From the NCBI GenBank assembly GCA_037783415.1, contig JAZGTN010000026.1:2687001-2751000 (forward strand): a DNA stretch of 64,000 bases, read 5' to 3'. The notes below the pieces were generated by a model. The model did not search any database, was not told the DNA's origin, and saw only the letters and a program-made list of their open reading frames with translations. A program made the translations under genes and the position numbers. Within the stretch, counting starts at the first letter, position 1; each line of letters opens with the position of its first letter. Below are positions 1 to 12,200 of this stretch, in pieces. This stretch comes from Leptasterias polaris. Its lineage: Eukaryota; Echinodermata; Asteroidea; Forcipulatida; Asteriidae.

Positions 1-124
1 CAGAACTTGACATAAAGACATTGAATAGACTTCAAGTATTACTGCAGTACAAGGTTTTAGTTTTCTCCATTCAACATAATATAGAAAAAGCCATTCAAAT
101 ATTGATGTTTCTTCCAAATTGCAG

Positions 125-213
125 ATCTTCAGGGAGACACAGGTCCAAGCGATCAGATCTGACTGATTACAGGCATGGCTTTATTCCATACACGGGTGTC
201 GGTAACAGGGAAG
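125..213 (+). CDS. EAR-repeat giant protein, exon 1 of window
   Basis: Pyrimidine-rich acceptor ending CAG and donor GTAAGA. It enters in phase 2, so at least one earlier coding exon lies outside the window, and leaves in phase 1. It encodes about 29 basic residues including R-S-K-R, which matches the furin cleavage consensus. No known domain is visible. Confidence 0.65.
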
Positions 214-3200
214 GTAAGAACCCCCCCCTAAAAAAAGTTCCCAGAGCAGTGTTCAGTTTCATTGGGCTGGTTTGCAAAATAAATTGCTTTAAAACATGTT
301 TGCTTGCAAGGCAGAAGCTAGCATTCCCGTCGGGTTAGTGGGTTCTTCCCTGCCTTTCACCTCTGTGGACCACAGCTCAAATCCCACCTCATACCGAAGC
401 CTTGCATGTGGATTGGGGTTTCAGTTCCTACCTGCTTCTTTGGGTCTTTCCCTATTTGGAGTTTTCCTCCCACATTTAAAACTGATTCTCTACACAGGTA
501 TCTTCAGGCCTACAGCACCCAATTCCATGGCACTGCTTGCCACAGAATTCTGCGCTTACAGGTCCTTATAAAGCACAAGAATCTATGGGAAGTAAGTCAA
601 AATTCTACGGTAAGCAGAGCCATGAAATTAGGCCCTGGTTCCTTGGTTTCATTACCAGAATGATATAATAATAGCAGGGAACCAGTATAATCACATAGCA
701 TTTTGGTTGGTTGGTCAATTGTCTTTAGCTTGAGCGCTTTCCAAAATATTTTGGTCCCATGGGTACCTAGTCTTGGCTCAAGACGTTACTCATTTTTCAC
801 TGCAGGCTGCGGCACTCACATCGTTCCAAATCACCGCGCTCACATCATCCCTTTCACAAATTGAACAATACAAAGTGCTTTTTCCGAAAAACCGCTATCA
901 GTCGACTCAAGAGTCACTGGCAATTTGAGGATACCACCTCTACTGGTGGAAATGTTGCATCGCCGTGTATAAGTACAACTAAAAATGTACGAGCGCCTTG
1001 ACCAAGACTAAGGAGAGCCATGTGCTAGGATTTTGATGAATGTCAAACTGCCTAGGGTTTGTGGTTTGATAGATAAAGGATTCACAAACCATACCACAAT
1101 TAAAAACTGACAAAATGCACCATAATATTTTGGTTGCCTTTCACAGATTCTGAGCTTTCCAATCTAAAGCTGCTGTCCAATACATCAGTGTCATCAACCC
1201 AAAGTGTCAGTGAGTGGGGCTTCCTTCAGACAAACAAAGCAAGTTTTTTGGCTGCCCTCGTTGGCGAGACGTTAACCATCTTTAAGCTGCAGCTGAGTCA
1301 AACAGATGAACCACTCTCTCAAGTAGCAACTTTGCAAAGTAAAAAAAACAACAACACTCTTACCCCCAAGGTCCCTGACTTGACCCCAACCTCGCATTCT
1401 TAGGGCATTGTCACACAAGGGAATTGTTTCGAGCAACTAGAAGGCAACCGACTGTACTGACTGAAATTTACCCCTTGCATATGACGGCACAAGCTCAAAC
1501 AGCGCCCTCACTTAAATCAAAGGAAAACATATTATTGCTTCGTCCTTCGGATGGGACGTAAAGCCGTAGGTCCCGTGTGTTGTGTAATGCACGTAAAAGA
1601 ACCCAGTGCACTTATCGAAAAGAGAAGGGGTTCGCCCCGGTGTTCCTGGTTTGATTGGCTCCATATTGCACCACAGCACTTTGTAAACCATTTACATGTT
1701 GCTATATAAAGAGAAAGTTCCCATACTTCAACATGTAACTCCACATACCTTGTAGGAAAAATACTGAACGCTTTGAGACACCCATCGGGAGTATAAAGTG
1801 CTATATAAGAACTGCATATTATTATTATTATCATTATTGGCGAGAGTTTTGCGTGGTGCATACGCGCTTGCACATTTCCATTGTTTGACCTCCTTGACAG
1901 CCAGTGCAAGGGATCTTTAGGAACGCTTCGGCAGCACAAGGGACTTTTTCTAGCAGTGTCCAAGAAAATTGAAATGCGAATGCCTTTTCTTCTTGATTCT
2001 CTTGTACTGGTTGCCTGTAAATTACCCAGTGTGACATGGTCCTTAGATTCATTTCTAAGATACCCTTTTGAATGGTATGCTTTCAACCGTTAGAAAAGTG
2101 CACAAACTGTTGCCGCCCTTTGATTTGTTCATATCCTTTGCCTCCTCTCCCCTTTTGAGCCTTTCTGGAGTAACTTTCCAGAAGTTGTTTTCATAAGAAA
2201 TGCATTGCAAAAATGTTATGATTTTTAATGAAAGTTTTGATTCTGCTCTAGATGTGTTGGCATTTGAAATCTTCAGTCGGCCTAATTGGAAAGCAGGCCA
2301 CATTATGAGCACTGACTACTACCTAACCATCTACAATACCTATGGCTACATGGTACACTACATGGTGTCTGAGTTCGGCTTAGAGGTACAATGAAGCACA
2401 TTCCCCTTTTTGTTGAATACTTTTTCATGAGTTTGAATATTTGTTCCTCTCCTCAAGGCCCTGGCGCCTGGAGTACTTTTATTTGGTGTGACGAGTTGAC
2501 CCAATTGAGAGTACAAGTTTGCATCAGTACGAGATTTTGAAAGTACTAGATAATGTTACTAAAGGACATTTATATACTAACAATATAAACCAATGTTGAG
2601 GCGCATTGCACATAAACATTATTACCATTTATTACATTTATTTTATTCTTTAAAGCACCCCAGCTCCCTACAGCCTGCGCTGCCACGTATGTAGCGCATC
2701 AAACTAAACAATCACAGAAACCATCTCTGCTCTCGAAGGTACCCATTTACTTCTGGGTGAAGAGAAGCATTTGTAGTTAAATTTCTTCCTCAAGTGTCAT
2801 GACCTCGATTCAAACCCACACCCAAAGAATTAACCACGATAACTTGAGTTCGATGCACTAGACTGCACGGCCATGACACACCATGACTCGTTGAACTGCG
2901 CCAGTTGTACAAGTTTGGAGCTGTACAAGTTGGTGGAGGCACAAGTTTACATCTGCACCAGTTAGAGACTGTACAATTTGGCGTCTGTACACGTTTCCAG
3001 CTGTACAATTTGGCATCTGAACAAGTCTGTGTCTGGACAAGTCTGTGTCTGGACAAGTTTGTGTCTGGACAAGTTTGTGTCTGGACAAGTTTGTGTCTGG
3101 ACAAGTTTGTGTCTGGACAAGTTTGTGTCTGGACAAGTTTGTGTCTGGACAAGTTTGTGTCTGGACAAGTTTGTGTCTGGACAAGTTTGTGTCTGGACAA

Positions 3201-6200
3201 GTTTGTGTCTGGACAAGTCTGTGTCTGGACAAGTCTGTGTCTGGACAAGTCTGTGTCTGGGCAAGATTGTCTGGGCAAGATTGTGTCTGGACACGTTTGT
3301 GGCTGTATAACTTTGAAGCTGTACAAGTTCGTAGAGGTACTAAATGACCAGATGCCCTCAATGAGACAATGTTTTGTACAAGCCAGTTATTGGCCATGTT
3401 TTCAGAGTCCAAAGTTGTTGGAGTAGAGTTAGCGAATGCTGATAGATAATCGACCGTTCCTAACCAAGATATTTTGTACATGTCTTTTGTGATTCTCAGT
3501 ACGGAAAGGTAGTGGACTTGAGGGGCCTGACTGTCATTGACCTGCAGCATTTTTTCGTTGAGAGAGTCCTGTACCTGGGAGTGCTAACCCAAGATGGCTT
3601 CCTAAGACTCTACATTTGGAGCAGTAGATGTAAGTATACTTCCCATAGACCCATTGCACAACGCGCAGCCCACTTACACGCACCTTCCCTGTTCGCCATT
3701 TTGGGAGTCAAAATGTGCACAAAGGAATTGACTCCCAAAAAGGCGGAATTGGTACTTGCGCATTGTTCGGAGGTGCGTATACGCGTGTACCATTTCCACT
3801 TTTTGGGGAGTAAATTCCTTTGTTCACAGTTTGACTCCCAAAGTGGTGGACAGGATAGGCCTGTGTAAGTGCGCTGCGCGTTGTGCAATGGATCTATAGA
3901 GGGCGTACTGACGTCTTCACAATCGCACTATTGTATGTGTTTGCCGTATCGATACCACTCCTCACTAACCTCTGGGATTTGCTGAAAAACAATGCTGATT
4001 GGCTCCGAAAATTGACTGCTTTGCACAAATGCTTGTTAAAAACTTTCAAACGCTTGCATGATGCTTGTAGTATGCTTAGTACCTCACATGTCAAAATGCA
4101 AGTATTTTGTTGTGATTCTATTTTAAATGAATCATGTTTTAGAGCAATGAATTAACTTTATCCAGCCTTGCTTCTCCAGGAATGAAATCCCATCCCAGGA
4201 AAAGCATCAACTCCTTTTGTTTATGTCCTGAAGAGTTTAATCTTTGAAATACAGACAGTGATTTCATAACAGCAGAGGAGCTGACAGTGCCCGTACTCAG
4301 CTACAACATGCAAGCTTTCCACATTTATGGCCGGTACTACATTCTAGTGTCCGTCGGTCAGGGAGAGTCGGTGCTCTTAAAGTTTCAGCGTCGCCACAGC
4401 ATCTTCAGAGAGTACCAGCTGTGAGTATTCCCAGGGAACCAGTCACAACACAGTGCATTAAATGGTATTTTGGCTGGTAACTTGATTCTATTTAGCAACA
4501 TTATATGTGCTTAACAAAACAAATTGGGCCCGAGATTTAAACCCATTTTCTGAAAACTTGACTCCCAGATTTTAGATCTTTTGATCTTGTAGAGTGGACC
4601 ACCTGATCTGACATGCTACTGTTCACTTCTTTTTTAAGACAGCGGTATTAAAACATATATTGGTTTTATCTCTACACCAATGTGTTCTGAGTACTATATA
4701 CTCGGTGCTTTCTGAGTACTGTAGAGAAAAAATCCATAGGTGTACTTCTCGGGTGGGATTCGAACCCACGGCCCCTGCATTCTTAGAGCAGATGTCTTAA
4801 CCACTTGACTTCCGAGCACGCCCGGTGACAAGAGTCAAGTTCGATCCTTGTCATTTCTCATTGGTCTAGTGGCTTAGACATCTGCTCTAGAATGCAGAGG
4901 TTGTAGGTTCATTTCCCACCCAAGTTGCCTGTAGATTTTTATTTCGTGCCAGATTCAGAATGCGAAAGTACACAGTGCTTAAATCACATATCAGTGTATG
5001 TGTAAAACCAGTTCAAATAATGAAACTGATGAAACAGTTTTAATTCATTTTGGGTTGAACAAAGAAAATTTGACCAGAGCGGGATCTGAACCTGTGAGAT
5101 GATTACACATGGGAGAGGAATATCATTGTATTTCTCTTGCTGTTTGTTTGTTTCAGTTTATTTTCACAGGGTTCAAAGAGAGTTGCGTACATCTCAGAGT
5201 CATACGAACATTATGTCGTGTTTATTGATGATCAGGGTCTGACATCCACTTTCTTCCAGTGGAATGGTATGTAAATAGTTTTGTCAGTGAAGAACCTGTC
5301 TACTTTAAGGCTTGTTCACCTTCTGAATATTGTGCCTCCCCAATACAGAGACCTTGTTTTTCTTTATTGTCATGATCGTTACTATTATCATAGGAATGTT
5401 TTCCTTTATGCAATCTAATAGATGTCTTATAGAGCCAGTGTCAAAAGGAATTTTGTCCCCATGTGTGTGTCCCCCATACGGTAAAATAACAAATGCAGAA
5501 AGAAAGTAGAGTCATAAGAGGGCACTATCATACGAAAAATTCTATACAATTCGTCGTACGGCGGGGACAGAGTTTCGAGGGGAAAGAATCTCCCGCCATA
5601 CCAAATCCAGACTATGAATCTGAGGCGCTAGAGGGGGATGTTATTTGATGGATAGTATTCTACGTAATATGTGGGCTGTTCCAAGGAGTGCTATCTTCCG
5701 GACTAGGTTGATGTTAATGTTGCCAGGGATACAGTAAATGAAGTATATAGAGTCCCTTCTTCACTAGTCTTAGTGCTCCGATGACCACCAGTATTGTCTT
5801 GGTCTTCATTCTCCACATCATGTTGATCTCGATCTCTAGGTCTTTATACGTGGACAGCTTTTCTGTTGCTTTCACTGAGGTACTTTGTTCAGAGGGTATT
5901 GATACATCTTTGAGTATCTACCTCTGTTCCTTCTTATCCTTGATGATGATGTCAAGTCTGTTGGCTTTTACCTCCCTGTCAATGCGGATTGGAATGTCCA
6001 AGATATTCTAGTTCTTCTTTTCTTCTCACTCATCTTCTTAATTCTTTCTGTTAATGAAACCAAGGAATCCACATCCGTGCCTTGCACAGTAATCAATGGG
6101 CCTGATGATGCTTATGAAGAGAAGATGTTGATGAAATCTCAGAAGAATGTCCTACAAGCCTACGGGTTACAGTGCAAGGCACATTTGGTTTAAGATGTGG

Positions 6201-9200
6201 CAGGACTATTATGAGATGTAGTGCACACATTACTCTAACACTATTAGGTTTGGGTAAATTTGTCTGTATACACACAAACCAAACAGTGCACTCCGTATAG
6301 TGGCCACCATACCTCATAAGGCTAACGGGGAAACCCATACAGTCATGTAGGGACTGAAACCCAATCTACATGCATTGCTCCAGGCTGAGGCTGGATTCGA
6401 ACCACACAGTCCACAGAGGTGAAAGGCAGGGAAAGAAATCATCCAACAAGAATACCAATCAGACGACATGACTATTTTCATTACATATTCTTTGTTGATT
6501 AATGAATATGTATGAGCATTCTCTTAAAATATTCTCTGAATATTCATTGACAACAACACCTGATCCACTTTTAACCAATCAGGATGTCTAATGAAGGTGA
6601 GATTACTTATAGAGTTTGCTTTATTTTTCTCAGGGGTTGTATTCCTTCAAATGCAAGTCATGGATACAGTTGGAGCCAATAGTTGGGATTCAGTCGCCAT
6701 ACCTGGAGTACAAGATAGCACCCTTCTTATTCTTGCGAGTAATAGCTCCGCCTCTAATGGAGCGTACCCCTTCATGACCTACATGTACGATACAGGAACC
6801 TCAGACTTTCAGTTCTGGAACCAAACAGCTCTTTTGGCAGTTCTCAATCCATCAGGTACATTGTAGTGATTTGGAAAGGGAAACGGGAAACAGCCATTTG
6901 AAACTGGCAGGGTCATGGCCATGCAATAAAATACTAAGCCAAAGGGGAGGTCCTCTATCTGCCAGGACCCAACAAGGTTTTAAACAGCCCAGTTAAGACT
7001 GAGTCACCACTCTGTTATTCCCATTCATTATTATCTTTCCGTTAAAAACATCAACAAATCTTAAAAGCTAAAAAGAAATCTGACAGTTTAGACTCAGCTC
7101 ACCTCCACTCTGCATTGAATTTTTATCCATGTTCAGTGAGCGCTAAGTGGCTCCTCACGCAAGTGTCAAACTTAAGCGCTTCAGTTTCAAACTATTGCAC
7201 GCAAAATACAAATTTGCGTGAGCCAAAAATGTGGCCATGTTTGAACACTCCTAACTTTGTTTTTATTGCATGTTGAAAAATAGCCACGTGCTCATCTCTT
7301 GACCAATCAGAATGGATAAATTGTAGGTATTTATGAATATTTAAATAAAGCAGGTGTACAACATTGGTAGTTGTCAAAGACCTGGGCCCAATTTCATAAA
7401 GCTGTTTAGCAGAAAATAATGCTTGGCAAGTTTCTTCGCTAAGCAAAAAATGAGTGGGGCACCAGTTGCAACAGCGTAAACTTTAGGGAATGTTGGCTGG
7501 TTACCTGTTTGTGCTAAGCAAGATTTGTCTGTGCTTAGCAAGTTTTTGTGCTTACAGGCTTTACGAAATTGGGCCCTGGGGCCGATTTCACATAGAGCTG
7601 AGATTGACCCTAACTGTGTATCAATCTTAACTGCTTAGCAAAGTGTGATGTCACAATACAAATCACTATGGTGATATTGACAACTCATCTTAAGATGAAT
7701 CATTGTGCTTTGAGGAATCGAGCCTGCATCCACACTTTATGTGACTTAACATTTACATGAAAAAACACACCTGTGAAGTTTTAAAGACAAAGTATACCTT
7801 TGGTTTTTGGAACCGTTTGATTGTTTTACTCCTATGGAAATGTAGGTATATTCAATAAAACTAACCTGTGAAAATTTCACTTCTAAAGGTAGTCACGTTT
7901 TGAGGTATCACCGAAAAACCGGAGCGAATATTTCCACGCAGGAAGAATATTTCCAATAGGAATACACAATCTGAGATGGGGATAAAAAGTTTTGTTTTTT
8001 TCCATAACCGCAGTACTTCGAAGTGAAAAATTCTCAAAACGCATTATACTATCCAAAGCTGCTGTACTTCTTAACAAGAAAGTTTTTATTGCCATTAATT
8101 TTCAGAGTCATTACCAAACGTATACAGACCCTTTAAGCTCATCAATTGTCTATAAGTAACCAACAAGCAATATTGACCCTTTTTCTTGACCTGTTTCCAT
8201 GCGCCATTTTGAGAGTCAAAGGGAAGGGTCTGGGTTTTACAATTTTATACAGAAGATATATTTTGATCACTGTGCTTTTAAAACTTAATTTTTTGCAGAA
8301 TACTATGATGCTGTCAACAGCCTTTCATTTTATGTCGACACTAATGTGTATCTGGCTGTCAGTGTGTCCAAGCACCCCTCAGCCAATGACCAGGGAAATA
8401 TTTTTGAGATGGGTTTTGCTGATGTTACAGTGGCTGATCCAGTCGTTATCAGGAGTTTGGAACTCGAAGCATTGATTTCACAAGTAGAGGTAAAAAGATG
8501 GACTGTCGTGGCTAAGCGGTCAAGCGCACTGAACTCGAGCTCAGGTTCGTCTGATCAGCAGAGTGTGGGTTCGAGTTCAGATCTTGACACTTATGTCCTT
8601 AAGCAAGTCGCCTTATCATTAAAATATTTGTCTTTAAAGAAACGTTGTTGGTGCAAGTGCTGCTGATATTGGAATGCTTATGAGCTCCCTTGCACCACAA
8701 ATGCTTGCAAAGCAATGTCTAGTAAATTTCAAGTACAGCACAAAAGGCTAAGTGACCTTCTGGCCACCTGGTCTGTGGTCCTTTAGTTGTGGGCAACAAT
8801 GAATGACCATAAGAAGTGGTCAGAAGGCACCCACAGGGATAATAAGTTAAAGGAGTCAATGATTCTTCAAAAGCAAAATTACCTTTCATTGTTCCCTTCA
8901 ATAATCATTTTTGATTGTGTCTCTTTCCCCAGAGTACTTTGACAACAAGGGAGATTGAGTTATCCCAGGCCCGAGAAGAAGTTGCAGACAGCGTGACGCT
9001 GGACGGCAACCAAGATGTCTTTAACATCAAAACATTTCGGGACGCTAATATCAACGATGCTGATGTCAATGAAATTGATGTTGAGGGTAAACAAAAGTTG
9101 TTTAAGTCTCGTTTAAAAATCATGGCTTGTGCTTGGGCTTGTTTTTCTGTTAGATGATCTTCCCAACAAGGGAACTATACAAAGCTCCCATGAGACGATA

Positions 9201-12200
9201 CAAAATCTAAACAGCCAATCTCTCTTATACACGTTTGTTTTATGCCTGTGATTATGAACAACACAAATCAACAAACTGTGATTCAGTAACTAGAGAACAA
9301 TACTTACTCTAGTCATTGTAAAATCAGCAATGGGCTTGGCTGGATTGGAACCCACAACCTTGTGATTGCAAGTTCTGTAGTCTAACCACTAGACCACAGC
9401 CCGGGCTTAGGCTTCATCAGTTATTTATGTGGCTTCCTTCTGGGACTTCAAAGAGTGTTGATACCTGACCTGTATCAGTTTTTGCAGAACAAAAAAGTTT
9501 GCCTCAAAAGAGGTTTTACAAAACTTTAGACCAATTGAAAGGGTTTTATTTATACAATCTCTTGTTGATACTCTTAATTATTGGGAAAAGTCATAAAAAT
9601 TTACCGAATATGTCTTAAGAATTTGACAAAGAAACAGTCAGACTTCATCCATGTTCTTCAACAGTTAACGTGATTTGACACCAGCAGCTGGTCCCAGCCG
9701 GTCCCAGACACTGCAGATCCCTTTGAAGATTATCAACCTAGTTGGTAGGGCATTAACACAGCTCATGGTCACTGGCCTTGTGGAAGTAAAAAGTGCCAGG
9801 ATGCAGTATTTGTCGTATAATGACAAAACTGACAACAAGAGTTGGGATGAAACCGGTGTTTAAAATTCAGAGTTCTGGGCTAATGGAAGATTCAAGTAAT
9901 GTTAATTTCTCTCTGTTCTAGAATCTTTTCACTATCCTACTGCAACCAACGAGAGTCTAGTTCATCTTGTCAACCAGTCCATTGCTCAGCAAAAACAAAT
10001 ACAGGAGTGCCTGGATTTTTTCGATGGTAGGTTTAGGCTCGTTGTCCTTGATACACCTGCGGTACATGCACACTTGTACCTCAGTCATAGATTGTGAATT
10101 TTTTATTGGTCGAGAACCAATTATGTGATGTGCTAGAAAGCGTTTTGAATATTTTTGTTTACAGTAGCAACGTAAATGACGGCATTCAGACGAGGAAAAA
10201 CAATTTTTTTTTCCCCCTAAATTACCATGGTATAACAAAACATGATGCTAGCCCCCTTTATGGGTTCCATTGTCTGGTTTTTTCCCCCACCCCCATAGGT
10301 AGATGCTTTCCCCCACCCCCATAGGTAGATGCTTTCCCCCACCCCCATAGGTAGATGCTTTCCCCCACCCCCATAGGTAGATGCTTTCCCCCACCCCCAT
10401 AGGTAGATGCTTTCCCCCACCCCCATAGGTAGATGCTTTCCATGTTTTCTTACATTGAACCTTTGAGAAATACTTGACTTGTGTCAAGAAGAGCAAACGT
10501 ACTTCTGTTTTCTCATTTTCATCTCTTCTCGCAGGCATTGTCATGTTGAACACCACCCAGACCATTATTGGTTTAAAGACGATCCAAAATATGACGATAG
10601 AGGGCCCTCTAAACTCAACTGCCTTCACTACAAAGCTGTTCAATGATGTGGATATAGACAAACTTGATGAGGAGACGTTCAGGTATAGACCTTTCTTTTG
10701 CAACGTCACAGCCCGATTTGTTGCCAACCCAGATTGGAAAAGTATGGAAAGCCAAAAACAGATTGCCACAGTTTGTAGCAGTGTTACACAAATATTCATA
10801 AATAGTGTTGAATTTGTTGGAAACAAATCAACTAATCATGGAAGGTATTTCCGTTCATGAATCTTTACAGAAAATGTTGAATTTGGTCACAACATTTTTA
10901 ACACGATTGAATGTTTTGCTAACATTCGGTTGTCCATACCAACCAGCGCGGTTTGTTTATCAACAATGGAAAGGTCTATAGTTGTTTCTGGGCACCTGTT
11001 TACTTTATTCCAGTGATGTCATTCTTGCATCACTTAATTGAAAAAACCACTCCATTTTACCCAGCCCACCATTTCACCTAGTTTGCATATAGGTATGAAA
11101 GACAATGTAATTTGTCCATGTCTTTGTGTACAAAACCTAATGCTGCCAGCACACTTGCAGTGGCAGCGTGGTGCGCAACACTTGTGCTTACGGTTTGGTC
11201 TATAACATTACAGTGGACAACATTTGTGCAAAGGTATCAGTTAAATTTGTCTTCTCTCAATTCTAGATTGAATGTTCCAAACCAAGTCATCAATGGAGCG
11301 CTAACTTTTAATGGGAATTTATCATCAACGGCCAGCATTGATCTTGATGATGGATATTTAGTGAATGGCCTGGATCTGTCTGAAGATGTCGTCTTGACGT
11401 ATGGAGTACAAAATATCACAGGTAAGGAAAGGATTCTCTTTCAAAGAGTGCCGTGGATAGGTTTTAAAAATTACTTAATTAGCGTTACCACCAACCATGC
11501 CAACAGATGAAAGACCGAGCAAAGGTCTCGTCGGCCCCTTGTGACATGTAACATGTTTTTTGGGGCTGGTAACCCTAATTTAGTCAGTATAAACTTGTTG
11601 TGCTTACCTGCTTTTTGTGCTTAAGCAGCTCTATGAAATTGGGCCCAGGTACCGAGTTCATAGAGCTGCTTAGCAGAAAACGAGGCTTAACAAATTTCTT
11701 CTGAGCAAAAATTAGCAGGCAATCAGTCACAAATGGTACATTAGATATGGTCTTCTGGTTGGTAACCTATTTCTGGTGAATGTAATTGTTTCATGCTTTG
11801 CTAGGGTTTGTGTGTAGGCAGCCCTATGAAATTGCCACCAGGTAATGGGTTATGAAGAAATGGACTGTATTTTTGCCCCTGTGAGGGTGCTTTGAATGTT
11901 GCATCCCAACTTAGTTTATTTTTTGTTGACTACCTGTGTGTTGTTTTCTTGTATCAATGGCCAAATAAATGATAATAACAATAACAATAGAAAAACAATT
12001 TGCTTGACTTGTTTTTTATCACGTAAATTTGGTTCACACGGTCAAAAATACTGCGAAGGTGGGTGGTAGTTCAGGTTATGAAATGCGATTTGGTTTTCTT
12101 CAAGTGCAAGCCCTATCGGATTAACTTGGAACACTTAACTGTCCTAAATTTTGTACAAAACACTGTTGTTGTTATTTCATAATGCAGGAATGAAGATATT

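Noticed and set aside
3007..3290. CRISPR array
   Set aside because: Contiguous 16-bp tandem units without unique spacers, in an animal intron.
2790..3550. Long ORFs of 110-230 codons on both strands
   Set aside because: They are created by the 16-bp minisatellite, which has no stop in any frame. They overlap one another on both strands and lack a conserved frame.
4745..4930. Functional tRNA genes
   Set aside because: A and B boxes are present, but stems do not pair into a full cloverleaf and similar heads recur in SINE bodies. The same applies at about 9,340, 17,940, 19,945, 28,440, 31,275, 36,640, 41,885 and 63,215.
9675..9863. Extra shaft exon with V-T-G-L-V-E-V
   Set aside because: A short ORF that resembles the repeat at first sight, but no acceptor or donor fits and the exon 9 to exon 10 junction is already in phase.
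10217..10826. Gly/Trp-rich ORFs on the minus strand
   Set aside because: They are the translation of the 26-bp minisatellite joined to antisense of exon 11.
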